Part shown: piece after piece, positions 44,034-52,661 of the stretch
How the letters are laid out: each line of letters begins with the position of its first letter
Numbering within the stretch: position 1 is the stretch's first letter
Source of the DNA: Polaromonas sp.
GTDB taxonomy: Bacteria > Pseudomonadota > Gammaproteobacteria > Burkholderiales > Burkholderiaceae_C
Direction: 5' to 3'
Assembly (NCBI GenBank): GCA_028292745.1
Contig: JAQGLT010000123.1
Coordinates: forward strand, 1-64,000
DNA length: 64,000 nt
Notes under the pieces: generated by a model
What the model saw: only the letters and a program-made list of their open reading frames with translations
Database searches by the model: none
What the model was told of the DNA's origin: nothing
Translations under genes and position numbers: made by a program

Positions 44034-44378
44034 ACGTGAAGACCCCATGAACCTTGCCGCTATCGGCGGCGCCGTCGCCAGCCCCATCCCGGCCTTATGC
44101 CGGCCTCCGCGCGGGGCGTTATTTCCGCGCAAGCGGCTGGGTTGTCGCTGCTGGCGCAGACCCGATCCGGCGAATTGCCAGCGGCCCGCGACCCCGACTT
44201 TGCATGCGCCTGTTTTTTAGGCACCCTCGGCATCATCAATGCTGGCGCCATTTTGGCGAGTTGTTCAGGCTGTTATCCACAGCGTAAGCCACCTTTGGCA
44301 GGGATAAGTTTTGCACCCGTGAATGCGGCGGGATTGCGTTTGTCAGAAAACAGACCGGGCGTGTCATAGCCCAAGCGC
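44034..44378. other. intergenic region after the kyn operon
   Basis: 345 bp. Overlapping open frames here (44054-44369) are Cys/Ala/Arg-rich without motifs and differ in frame, so no gene is called. A short GC stem with TTTTTT (near 44210-44218) could act as a weak terminator. Confidence 0.4.
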
Positions 44379-44660
44379 TCAAGCCTCGATCTTCACGCCT
44401 TTCCAGAAAGCGACATACCCCTTGATGTTGTCAGCCTCCGGCTTGGGGTCGGGGTAATACCAGGCGGCGTCGGTGTTCATCTCGCCATCGACCAGCAGCG
44501 AGTAATAGCTGGCCTGCCCTTTCCATGAACACATGGTGTGGTGATTGCTGAAGGTCACATGCTCACGGTTGAGCGAACTTTCGGGGAAATAGTGGTTGCC
44601 CTCAAGCACCACGGTGTCCTCGCTTTGCGCAATGACTGCGCCATTCCAGATTGCTTTCAT
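44379..44660 (-). CDS. DUF427 domain protein
   Basis: 93 residues from the ATG at 44660. The family sequence WNGAVIAQSEDTVVLEGNHYFPESSLN, CSWKGQASYYSL and AAWYYPDPKPEADNIKGYVAFWKGVKI is matched along its length. DUF427 proteins are small, beta-rich cytosolic proteins of unknown function. Divergent from yaeQ with about 145 bp between starts. Confidence 0.92.
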   Translation of the reverse strand: MKAIWNGAVIAQSEDTVVLEGNHYFPESSLNREHVTFSNHHTMCSWKGQASYYSLLVDGEMNTDAAWYYPDPKPEADNIKGYVAFWKGVKIEA

Positions 44661-44806
44661 GTTTTTTCTTTCCTGATGGGCCTTTAATCTTCGCACATGC
44701 CGAGCCCACTGTTTCCAGGGCAAAAGGCTGTTCCAATCAGGGGTTTAACACAAGGTCCCGGTCCGCCTGTCAGGCGCGCAGGCCTCGCCACTCTGGAACC
44801 CCGTCC

Positions 44807-45364
44807 ATGGCCATCAAAGCCACCATTCACAAAGCCCAACTGCAAATCGCCGACATGGACCGCGCCATCTATGGCGACCACAACGTCATCATCGCCCGCC
44901 ATCCGTCGGAAACCGATGAACGCATGATGATCCGCCTGCTGGCGTACGCGCTCAACGTGGCAGGCGATGACAAGCGGGGCCGCCTCGAATTCGCCAAGGA
45001 CCTGTGGGATGTCGATGAGCCCGCGCTCTGGCACAAGGACTACACCGATGCGGTGCTGCACTGGATCGATGTCGGCCAGCCCGACGACAAGCGCCTGATG
45101 CGCGCCGCCGGCCGTGCCGAACGGGTGAGCGTCATCAGTTTTTCCAGCAGCACCCCGGTCTGGTGGAAAGGCATTGAAAGCAAGCTGACGCGCGCGGCCA
45201 ATATCACCGTGTGGCAGATCGAAGCCGCCCAGAGTCAGGCGCTGGCCAAACTGGCGGAGCGCGGAATGCAGCTGCAAATCTCGATCCAGGACGGCACCGT
45301 CTGGATGAGCACCGGCAGCGAATCGGTCGAGATCACGCCGCGCCGGCTCACTACCGGCGCCTGA
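44807..45364 (+). CDS. YaeQ family protein
   Basis: 185 residues from the ATG at 44807. Characteristic start MAIKATIHKAQLQIADMDRAIYGDHN and the later DLWDVDEPALWHKDYTDAVLHWIDVGQPDD and VWMSTGSESVEITP blocks place it in the YaeQ family (PD-(D/E)XK-nuclease-like fold). Role uncertain; reported to influence RfaH-dependent transcription in E. coli, which should not be carried over directly. Single gene. Confidence 0.92.
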   Translation: MAIKATIHKAQLQIADMDRAIYGDHNVIIARHPSETDERMMIRLLAYALNVAGDDKRGRLEFAKDLWDVDEPALWHKDYTDAVLHWIDVGQPDDKRLMRAAGRAERVSVISFSSSTPVWWKGIESKLTRAANITVWQIEAAQSQALAKLAERGMQLQISIQDGTVWMSTGSESVEITPRRLTTGA

Positions 45365-45441
45365 CTCCCTTTCTCAATCAAGCGCGTACGCGAAGCCGGC
45401 AACGGCATCGTTTGATCTAGAAACGCGATGAGGGCAAACGC

Positions 45442-46365
45442 TCAACGTTCGCGCACGGTTGCCTCGGCGGCCGGCTGGTCCGCTGGCCAACGCCGGTCGT
45501 CCTCGGCCAGCCTTGCGGCGCAGTTAAAGCAGAAGTTGGCATAAGGCGCATGGCCTTCGGCCCGGCATTCGCGGCAGCTGCGCGATGCCAGCCCCTGGAA
45601 CATCTTGGTTCGCCGCTGCGCCGCCATTTCGGCCGTGACAATGCCTGTCGGCACGGCCAGCGTGCCCCATCCCAGCAGCATCATGAACGAGGCAATCAGC
45701 CGGCCCAGGTCGGTCTTGGGCGTGATGTCGCCAAAGCCCACCGTGGTCACGGTGCTGATGGCCCAGTAAACCGATGTCGGGATGCTGGTGAAGCCGTTGC
45801 CCCGGCCTTCCACCACGTACATCACCGTGCCCAGGACGAGCACCAGCATCACCACGGTGGACAAGAACACCAGGATTTTTCGCCTGCTGGCCGCCAGCGC
45901 GCTGCCCAGCGACTGGTACTCGGCCACGTACTCGGTGAGCTTGAAGACGCGAAACACCCGCAGCAGCCGCAGCACGCGCACATCGATCAGCGCATGAAGC
46001 TCGGGAACAAACAGCGCCAGATAGGTCGGCAGCAAGGCCAGCAGGTCGATGACGCCGAAAAAGCTGGTGGCGTAGCGCCAGGGGTTTCGGATGCATGCCA
46101 GCCGGGCCAGGTACTCAAAGGTGAAAAGCGCCGTGAAAAACCATTCGGCCACGGCAAATGTGCGGCCATGCAGGCGACTGACGGCCTCGACACTGTCGGC
46201 CATCACCACCGCAATGCTGAGCAAGATGATGCCGATCAGCAGCTGGTCGAACAAGCGTCCCGAGCGGGTATCGGCCTCGAAAATGATCCTGTACCAGCGC
46301 AGGCGCCAGCCGCCCAGCGGTTTTAACGGGACGAAAGGCGGTCTTTTTTTAACGGATGGGGCCAT
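45442..46365 (-). CDS. voltage-gated potassium channel-like protein with C-terminal zinc ribbon
   Basis: 307 residues, six-helix ion transporter. The S4 segment carries regularly spaced Arg (RVLRLLRVFRVFK, near 130-142), the selectivity filter is TTVGFGD at 207-213, and S6 follows. After S6 a Cys4 zinc-ribbon-like motif is present: C264-x2-C267 ... C279-x2-C282. That cytosolic tail could gate or anchor the channel; it is less commonly annotated. Inner membrane. Convergent with yaeQ. Confidence 0.88.
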   Translation of the reverse strand: MAPSVKKRPPFVPLKPLGGWRLRWYRIIFEADTRSGRLFDQLLIGIILLSIAVVMADSVEAVSRLHGRTFAVAEWFFTALFTFEYLARLACIRNPWRYATSFFGVIDLLALLPTYLALFVPELHALIDVRVLRLLRVFRVFKLTEYVAEYQSLGSALAASRRKILVFLSTVVMLVLVLGTVMYVVEGRGNGFTSIPTSVYWAISTVTTVGFGDITPKTDLGRLIASFMMLLGWGTLAVPTGIVTAEMAAQRRTKMFQGLASRSCRECRAEGHAPYANFCFNCAARLAEDDRRWPADQPAAEATVRER

Positions 46366-46493
46366 GGGTTGCAGGCAGCGTTCAGGTGCGTTCGATTGTT
46401 CGGTTGTTGGGTTTCAGCGTCGCCGAGGATAAACCACGGCTTCCCACAAAGTGAAACAGGGATAGTGCCGCGAAAGCGCCGATTTTCCGATGC

Positions 46494-46552
46494 GCTATTC
46501 TTTTAATAGCTGACTGCGCAGGTGGTTATTGAGCTACAGCCGTATTTGATCA
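46494..46552. repeat. dispersed AATAGCTGCTTGCGC-type intergenic repeat, copy 13
   Basis: GCGCTATTCTTTTAATAGCTGACTGCGCAGG, then TTATTGAGCTACAGCCGTATTTGATCATT. It directly follows the stop of the acyl-CoA ligase gene (46553). The left edge is approximate. Confidence 0.7.
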
Positions 46553-48415
46553 TTATTTTTCCTGAAATCGGGCTTGCGCGCCCTCGGCTTCCTGCAGCGC
46601 CCGCCACATCACCTTGCCCGAACCGCTCTTGGGCAGCACGTCGACGAACTGGACGACCCGTGGGTACTTGTAGGCGGCCATGTGGTCCTTGCACCAGGCG
46701 ATGATCTCGTCCTCGGTCACCGTGCCCCTGGCGTTTGCCCGCAGCACCACCACCGCCTTGACCGTCTCGCCCCGGTAGGCGTCGCGGGTGGAAATGATGC
46801 AGGCTTCCTGAATGGCCGGGTGCCTGAACATCAGCGCCTCGACCTCGGCCGGCCAGACCTTGAAACCCGACGCGTTGATCATGCGCTTGAGCCGGTCGGT
46901 GATGAAAAAATAGCCCTCCTCGTCCACATGGCCCAGGTCGCCCGAGCGGAAAAACCGCTTGCCGTCCCGCTCGATGAAGGCTGCCGCCGTGGCGTCCGGT
47001 TGCTTCCAGTAGCCCTGGAAGTTCTGCGGCCCGGACATGATGATCTCGCCCTGCTCCCCCTGCGGCATTTCCTCCAGCGTGAACGGGTCGACCACCCGCG
47101 CCTCGGTGCTCATGAACGGAATGCCCAGGCACTGCTGCTTGGTGGCGTCGGGCGGATTGCTGTGCGACGGGGCGGCGGTTTCGGTCAGGCCGTAGCCCTC
47201 GGCAAACCGCAGGCCGTATTCCTCCCACAAGCGCTGGGCCACCGCCTGCGGCATGGCCGCGCCGCCCCCGCCGATATAGACCAGGCTGCCGAGATCGAAG
47301 CTGCAGGGGCTTGGCCCCCCGGGGCTGTCCTTTCCTGGGGGCGGCCCAACGGAAAAGTTCGGGCTGGCCATCAGGTCGATCACCATGGTCGGGATGCAAG
47401 TCCAGTGCGTCACGCGCCAGCGCGAAATCAGGCGCCCGGCCAGTTCGCGGTCCCAGCGCGGCATGATGACCAGCGTGGCGCCGCCGTAGATGGCCGCATG
47501 CAGCACCGACACCATGCCGGTGATGTGAAACATCGGCACCACCGACAGCACCACGTTTTCAGAGGTGCTGTTGCCCCACAGGACGCTGGCGACCGCGTTG
47601 TGCATCAGGCTGGCATGCGTGTGCATGCAGCCCTTGGGCAGGCCGGTGGTGCCGCTGGTGTAAGGCAGCACCGCCAGGTCCTGCGGCGTGGCGTCATGCG
47701 CAGGCAGCTCGGCTGCGCCTTGAGGCGCCAGGGCCTCGGACCAGTGCAGCACCGTGCCGCCGGCCAGTTCAGGCAGCGCGTGCCGGGTGCCCAGCCAGTC
47801 GCGCCAGGCCTCGGGCATGGCGACGCCGGCTTCTTCCCCTGCGCCCGCCTGGCCCGGCGCGTCTGCCGCGCCGAAGGCATCGCTGTAATGGGTCACGATC
47901 AGGTGGGCCAGCCGCACCTCAGGCGCCAGCTGCGCACTGGCCCGGGCCAGCTCGGCGGCAAGATCGGCCGATGTGATGGCGACCCGGGCGTCCGGGTCGG
48001 TGATGTAGTGCTTCAGCTCCTCGGCCCGGTTCATCGGGTTGACCGGCACCACCACCGCATTGGCCCGCAGAATGGCGAAGTGCGCAATCACCCACTGCGG
48101 GCAGTTCTGCATGTGGAGCACCACCCGGTCGCCCCGGCGCACGCCCAGCCGGTGCAGCGTCGCGGCCAGGCGCTCGGCCTGCTGCAGCACGCTGGCGTAG
48201 CTCAGCACGCGGTCGAGGAACACCAGCGCGGGCTTGTCTGGAAAGCGCAGCGCACTGACGGCCAGGTTGTACCACAGGGAGGTCTGCGGCGGCGTGATGC
48301 TGCGCGGCAGGCGGCTGGGCCAGAACCGGTAGTGAAGGTCGTGCCTGGGAACGGCTGCGGGCGCGGGCAGGCTGGCGGATGAGAGGGGATGCAAAAACGA
48401 CTCCAGTTGATTCAT
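46553..48415 (-). CDS. acyl-CoA synthetase (AMP-binding, long-chain fatty acid type)
   Basis: 620 residues. Activates fatty or aryl acids with ATP and CoA. P-loop-like YTSGTTGLPKG at 252-262, GYGLTE near 401, a conserved SGDLGHVDEEGYFFITDRLKRMI near 500 and the C-terminal KSGSGKV with the catalytic Lys. Residues about 355-372 (SVGPPPGKDSPGGPSPCS) sit between LMASPNF and DLGSLVYIGGGG, where family members run on directly with only a residue or two, so an in-frame insertion is likely. The fold should tolerate it as it lies in a surface loop. No fatty-acid genes adjoin. Confidence 0.87.
   Translation of the reverse strand: MNQLESFLHPLSSASLPAPAAVPRHDLHYRFWPSRLPRSITPPQTSLWYNLAVSALRFPDKPALVFLDRVLSYASVLQQAERLAATLHRLGVRRGDRVVLHMQNCPQWVIAHFAILRANAVVVPVNPMNRAEELKHYITDPDARVAITSADLAAELARASAQLAPEVRLAHLIVTHYSDAFGAADAPGQAGAGEEAGVAMPEAWRDWLGTRHALPELAGGTVLHWSEALAPQGAAELPAHDATPQDLAVLPYTSGTTGLPKGCMHTHASLMHNAVASVLWGNSTSENVVLSVVPMFHITGMVSVLHAAIYGGATLVIMPRWDRELAGRLISRWRVTHWTCIPTMVIDLMASPNFSVGPPPGKDSPGGPSPCSFDLGSLVYIGGGGAAMPQAVAQRLWEEYGLRFAEGYGLTETAAPSHSNPPDATKQQCLGIPFMSTEARVVDPFTLEEMPQGEQGEIIMSGPQNFQGYWKQPDATAAAFIERDGKRFFRSGDLGHVDEEGYFFITDRLKRMINASGFKVWPAEVEALMFRHPAIQEACIISTRDAYRGETVKAVVVLRANARGTVTEDEIIAWCKDHMAAYKYPRVVQFVDVLPKSGSGKVMWRALQEAEGAQARFQEK
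47300..47350. repeat. in-frame GC-rich insertion inside the acyl-CoA synthetase gene
   Basis: 51 bp (17 codons). The plus strand contains GGGGCTTGGCCCC (hairpin-forming) followed by CCGGGG and TCCTGGGGGCGGCC. It has a different base pattern from its flanks, which read as normal coding DNA, and its translation is Pro/Gly/Ser only. Similar to selfish small palindromic elements that insert in genes. Confidence 0.55.
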
Positions 48416-48697
48416 GTCCAGTTCGATGCGGGAAGGCGACGGCCGCCGTCATGGCCCGTCACGCTCGAAGCGCAAATGGACGCAGACAGATGCCCGCCAG
48501 ACTACCCCGAGTCTGCATTGCCCGCATTGGGGAAGCTCCGGATGAAAACTTGTCACCTGAGCGACCGGGGGCTCCTTGCGGCCAGGGTCAATGCACATGC
48601 TTTGGCGGGCCTCCCGAAGGCTGAAGCCGCCAAGCGCCAACGCCCAGGCTAAAGTTGCCCGGCCCCACGCCGGTCTGCAGGGCCTGCCAGAGTAAAA

Positions 48698-48850
48698 ATG
48701 AACTTTTTCTGCTCCGCCCATTCCGATTGCCCATGCGCTGCCTGCAAGGCAGCCAACGAACGGACTGGCGCCCCGCCTACCGCCATGGTTTCCACCGATT
48801 CCATGCTTTTCCTTGCATTTTTGTTCCTGGTCCTAAAAGCGCTTTCATGA
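48698..48850 (+). CDS. 50-residue Cys-rich membrane protein upstream of cupredoxin
   Basis: A frame open from ATG 48698 to TGA 48848-48850, overlapping the cupredoxin start by ATGA. The N-terminal part has four Cys and one His (MNFFCSAHSDCPCAACKA), and the C-terminal 20 residues are a hydrophobic helix (MLFLAFLFLVLKALS). A Cys-rich start plus a single helix next to copper proteins suggests a metal-binding membrane peptide. No strong ribosome site is visible (AGAG only). It could be chance; the coupling to the next gene is the main argument. Confidence 0.45.
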   Translation: MNFFCSAHSDCPCAACKAANERTGAPPTAMVSTDSMLFLAFLFLVLKALS

Positions 48851-49356
48851 AATCACACCCACTTTTCATCGCAGTCCCCGCCCTGCTGCTGTCGCTGACC
48901 GCGCTGGCTTCTGGCGGCCATGGCGCCAGCCATGGGGCGGGACCAGAAGCCATCGGCAAGCCTGGCGTCGCGGCCAGGGTCACGCGCACCGTCAACATCG
49001 ACATGCGGGACGACATGCGTTTTCACGCCTCGCTCATCCATGCCAGACGAGGCGAAACGATCCGTTTCATCGTCAAAAACTCAGGCAAGGTCAGGCACGA
49101 GATGGTGCTGGGCACCGAAAAAGAACTGAAGGCCCATGATGAGTCGATGAAGAAAAGCCCCGAAATGGCGCACGCCGCGCCCAACATGGCGACGGTGGCG
49201 CCGGGCAAAACGGGCGAGATCATCTGGCACTTCACCACGGCAGGCAAAGTCGGCTTTGCCTGCCTGCAGCCGGGCCACTATGACGCCGGCATGAAAGGCC
49301 TGGTCCAGGTGTCCGGCGGCAATGCAACCCACAAGGAAATCCACCATGCGCACTGA
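48847..49356 (+). CDS. cupredoxin-domain copper protein, exported
   Basis: 169 residues from the ATG at 48847. Signal peptide MKSHPLFIAVPALLLSLTALASGG, with cleavage near 22. The mature protein has a His/Gly-rich N-terminus (GGHGASHGAG) and a cupredoxin fold with copper ligands His84 (RHEM), Cys139, His144 and Met149 (FACLQPGHYDAGM), the type-1 site pattern. Periplasmic electron carrier or copper chaperone. It overlaps DUF411 downstream by 11 bp. Confidence 0.88.
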   Translation: MKSHPLFIAVPALLLSLTALASGGHGASHGAGPEAIGKPGVAARVTRTVNIDMRDDMRFHASLIHARRGETIRFIVKNSGKVRHEMVLGTEKELKAHDESMKKSPEMAHAAPNMATVAPGKTGEIIWHFTTAGKVGFACLQPGHYDAGMKGLVQVSGGNATHKEIHHAH

Positions 49357-49849
49357 CAGCACATCGCTCCCTTCCCGCCGCAAGGCGCTGCAACTGCCGC
49401 TTGCGTTTGCCGGCATCGCGGCACTGGGCCACCCCTGGCAGGCCTTCGCCGCCGCACAAAAGACCGGGCGCATCACCGTCTGGAAAACCCCCAGTTGCGG
49501 CTGCTGCAAGGAATGGGTCGCGCATCTGCAGAAAAACGGCTTTGCCGTGGTCACGAACGATGTGAAGGACACGGCGCCCATGCGCCAGAAGCTGGGGCTG
49601 CCCGACAAATTCGGCTCTTGCCACACTGCCAGCCTGAGCGGCTACGTGCTCGAAGGCCATGTGCCTGCAGCGGAAATACGCCGGCTGCTGCATGAAAACC
49701 CCCAGGCCATCGGTCTGGCGGTGCCCGGCATGGTGGTGGGGTCGCCGGGCATGGAGATGGGTAAGGCACGGGATGCCTTCGACGTGCTGCTGGTCCTGGC
49801 TGACGGCAGTTCGCGCGTGTACCAGTCCTATCCAGCAAATTCGGTCTAA
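49346..49849 (+). CDS. DUF411 metal-binding protein (copper resistance associated)
   Basis: 167 residues from the ATG at 49346 inside the end of the cupredoxin gene. N-terminal signal (SRRKALQLPLAFAGIAALGHPWQAFAAA, Tat-like RRKALQ). The family core: CGCC (51-54) near VWKTPSCGCCKEW, SCHTAS near 92, and VPGMVVGSPGMEMG. DUF411 proteins accompany copper and heavy-metal export systems. Together with the cupredoxin and the small Cys-rich ORF it forms a copper-type module. Confidence 0.87.
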   Translation: MRTDSTSLPSRRKALQLPLAFAGIAALGHPWQAFAAAQKTGRITVWKTPSCGCCKEWVAHLQKNGFAVVTNDVKDTAPMRQKLGLPDKFGSCHTASLSGYVLEGHVPAAEIRRLLHENPQAIGLAVPGMVVGSPGMEMGKARDAFDVLLVLADGSSRVYQSYPANSV

Positions 49850-49993
49850 GCCCCTGCCAGGGCCATGAAGCCGGACGGCGCCGCCACCGGCAGAGCGTAG
49901 CCGGGCAGGCTGGACAGCTGCCGCCGCGAACGCGCAGGGCCCGTAGTCCAGGTTGCGCGGTCCTGCGCCGAGCGCCCATGCTAAGGTTCAGGC

Positions 49994-51316
49994 ATGACCA
50001 AAACCATACGCTACACCCTCCTGTCGCTGCGCGACCTGGCGGTTTCAGCTGGCCCGTTTTTACTTCTGGCAGTGGCGCTGCTGGGGCTGGCGTACGCATG
50101 GCTGGACCCCAATCCTCCCAAGCGCGTCACCCTGGCCACTGGCCCGGCGCAAAGCGCTTACGAAGAATTCGGCAAGCGTTATGCTGCGATCCTGGCGCGC
50201 GACGGCATCGAGGTGACCTTGCTGCCATCCGCCGGGTCGGTCGCCAATCTGCGGCTTCTGCGTGAAGGCAGGGCCGACCTCGGCTTTGTGCAGGGTGGCA
50301 GCAGCGAAGCCGGCAGCCCGGAGCAGGAGCAGCTCGAATCGCTGGGCAGCCTGTTTGTCGAACCGGTCTGGCTTTTTTACCGCGAGGACGCGGCGCGCCG
50401 TGTCAACCCGCAGGCCGTGCTGGCCGCCCTGCCCGAACTCAAGGGCCTGCGCGTCAACGTCGGCACGCCCGGCAGCGGCCTGCCCAGCCTGATGGGCAAG
50501 CTGCTCGACAGCAACCGGATCGAGCCTGGCGCCCTGCAGCTGTCACAGCTGGAGCCGACCCCGGCCACGGTCGCCTTCCTGGGCGGGGAGCTGGATGCCA
50601 TCGTGTTCGCCTCGGCGCCCGAGTCGCTGATGGTGCAGATGCTGCTGCAGACGCCGGGCGTCAAGCTGATGGATTTTGCGCAAAACGAAGCCTATTCGCG
50701 GCGCTTTGCCTTTTTAAGCCCGGCCATGCTGCCGCGCGGCGTGGTGGACCTGGCGGCCGACATCCCGCCGCAGGACGTGCGCTTGGTGGCGCCCACCACC
50801 ACCTTGCTCACCCGCGCCAGCACGCACCCGGCGCTGCTGCAGCTGTTTGCCCTGGCCGGCAATGAAATCCACGGCAGCGCCGGCTGGTTCAAGCGCGCCC
50901 GCGAGTACCCCAAGCTGGCCAACAGTGAAGTTCCCATTTCCGCCGAGGCCGAACGCAGCATCAGCAACGACAAGCCTTTCCTGCAGCGCTACCTGCCCTT
51001 TTGGGTGGCCAATCTGGTCGAGCGCATGTGGCTGGTGATGGGCATCATCCTGGCGATCATGCTGCCGCTGTCGCGCATCGTGCCGCCGCTGTATGAATTT
51101 CGCGTGCGCTCGCGGATTTTCAGGTGGTACGGCCAGCTCCAGGACATCGAAAACCGCGTTGACAGCCCGCACAGCCAGGGCGGCCTGCTTGAAGAGCTCA
51201 ACAGCCTGGAGAGCCGGGCCGAAAAGATCAGCGTGCCGCTGTCCTATGCCAACGAGCTGTATGCCCTGCGCAACCACATCCAGCTGGTGCGGGCCAGGCT
51301 GCAGCAGCTCGCTTGA
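49994..51316 (+). CDS. TAXI family TRAP-type solute-binding protein with two membrane anchors
   Basis: 440 residues. A hydrophobic helix at about 17-36 (GPFLLLAVALLGLAYAW) acts as anchor. The central part is a TAXI (TRAP-associated extracytoplasmic immunogenic) domain: VTLATGPAQSAYEEFGKRY, ILARDGIEVTLLPSAGSVANLRLLREGRADLGFVQ. After 345 a second helix (MWLVMGIILAIMLPLSRIVP) and a ~80-residue helical cytosolic tail follow. TAXI proteins usually bind carboxylates for DctQM transporters, but no such genes adjoin here, and the C-terminal helix is unusual for a binding protein. Confidence 0.82.
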   Translation: MTKTIRYTLLSLRDLAVSAGPFLLLAVALLGLAYAWLDPNPPKRVTLATGPAQSAYEEFGKRYAAILARDGIEVTLLPSAGSVANLRLLREGRADLGFVQGGSSEAGSPEQEQLESLGSLFVEPVWLFYREDAARRVNPQAVLAALPELKGLRVNVGTPGSGLPSLMGKLLDSNRIEPGALQLSQLEPTPATVAFLGGELDAIVFASAPESLMVQMLLQTPGVKLMDFAQNEAYSRRFAFLSPAMLPRGVVDLAADIPPQDVRLVAPTTTLLTRASTHPALLQLFALAGNEIHGSAGWFKRAREYPKLANSEVPISAEAERSISNDKPFLQRYLPFWVANLVERMWLVMGIILAIMLPLSRIVPPLYEFRVRSRIFRWYGQLQDIENRVDSPHSQGGLLEELNSLESRAEKISVPLSYANELYALRNHIQLVRARLQQLA

Positions 51317-51434
51317 GCGCCAAGCGCAACGCGGGTCCGCGGCGGCCGTATCCGCGCCGCGCAAAAGGAAATTAAAGTAGGGATTTAATGGGTGCGTGCA
51401 GCCCGGCTGCAACACTGTTTTAAAGGTATCCGAC

Positions 51435-52643
51435 ATGAAAATCATTGACTCCCTGCTGACCGAAGCCGCCGGGATTGCAGCCGTTCGCCGCGATATCCAT
51501 GCCCACCCCGAATTGTGTTTCCAGGAAATCCGCACCGCCGACCTGGTGGCTGAACAACTGGCCGGCTGGGGCATTCCCGTTCATCGGGGCCTGGGCACCA
51601 CCGGCGTCGTCGGCATCGTGCAGGGGCGCGACGGTGGCGCCTGTGGGCGCGGCATCGGCCTGCGCGCCGACATGGACGCCCTGCCCATGCAGGAGTTCAA
51701 CACATTCGCCCACGCCAGCCGGCACGCGGGCAAGATGCACGCCTGCGGCCATGACGGCCACACCGCCATGCTGCTGGCCGCCGCGCAGCACCTGTCGAAA
51801 AACCGCGACTTCGACGGCACGGTATACCTGATCTTCCAGCCGGCCGAAGAAGGCGGCGGCGGCGCACGGGAAATGATGAAGGACGGCCTGTTTGAGAAAT
51901 TCCCGATGGAAGCGGTCTTCGGCATGCACAACTGGCCGGGTGGCGCGGTCGGCACGTTTGCCGTCAGCGCAGGACCGGTCATGGCATCGAGCAATGAATT
52001 CAAGATCGTCATTCGCGGCAAGGGCAGCCATGCGGCCATGCCGCATAACGGAGTCGACCCGGTGCCGGTGGCCTGCCAGATGGTGCTGGCGTTCCAGACC
52101 ATCATCAGCCGCAATAAAAAGCCGCTGGATGCCGGGGTGATCTCAGTCACCATGATCAATGCCGGGGAAGCCACCAACGTCGTGCCGGACTTCTGCGAAC
52201 TTCAGGGGACGGTGCGCACCTTCAGCGTGGAAGTGCTGGACCTGATCGAGCAGCGCATGCGGGCGGTTGCCGAGCACACCTGCGGCGCTTTCGAAGCGCA
52301 ATGCGAGTTCGAATTCGAGCGCAACTACCCGCCCACCGTCAACTCGGCGGCCGAGGCCGACTTTGCGCGCCGCGTCCTGGTCGATATCGTCGGCGCGGAG
52401 CAGGTCCTGGTGCAAGAGCCCACCATGGGGGCCGAGGATTTTGCCTACATGCTGCAGGCCAAGCCGGGCGCCTATTGCTTCATTGCCAACGGCGAGGGCG
52501 AGCACCGGGAAATGGGCCATGGCGGCGGACCCTGCACCTTGCACAACCCGAGCTACGACTTCAATGACGAGCTGATCCCGCTGGGCGCCACCTACTGGGT
52601 CCAGCTGGCCAGCCGCTGGCTGAACACACCGGCCAAAGCTTAA
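51435..52643 (+). CDS. M20 family amidohydrolase (hippurate hydrolase-like)
   Basis: 402 residues from the ATG at 51435. Hydrolyses N-acyl amino acids or similar amides with a two-metal centre. Motifs: RRDIHAHPELCFQE near 19, LRADMDALPM, CGHDGHTAML, FQPAEEGGGGA, and AEDFAYML near 329. The dimerisation domain is in the middle. Cytosolic. Position after the TAXI gene does not prove cooperation. The same-strand gap is 118 bp. Confidence 0.92.
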   Translation: MKIIDSLLTEAAGIAAVRRDIHAHPELCFQEIRTADLVAEQLAGWGIPVHRGLGTTGVVGIVQGRDGGACGRGIGLRADMDALPMQEFNTFAHASRHAGKMHACGHDGHTAMLLAAAQHLSKNRDFDGTVYLIFQPAEEGGGGAREMMKDGLFEKFPMEAVFGMHNWPGGAVGTFAVSAGPVMASSNEFKIVIRGKGSHAAMPHNGVDPVPVACQMVLAFQTIISRNKKPLDAGVISVTMINAGEATNVVPDFCELQGTVRTFSVEVLDLIEQRMRAVAEHTCGAFEAQCEFEFERNYPPTVNSAAEADFARRVLVDIVGAEQVLVQEPTMGAEDFAYMLQAKPGAYCFIANGEGEHREMGHGGGPCTLHNPSYDFNDELIPLGATYWVQLASRWLNTPAKA

Positions 52644-52661
52644 GCCGTCCGGCTACAGCGC

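Noticed and set aside
44054-44369. two short overlapping frames after kynA
   Set aside because: Different frames over the same DNA, no ribosome site, no motif.
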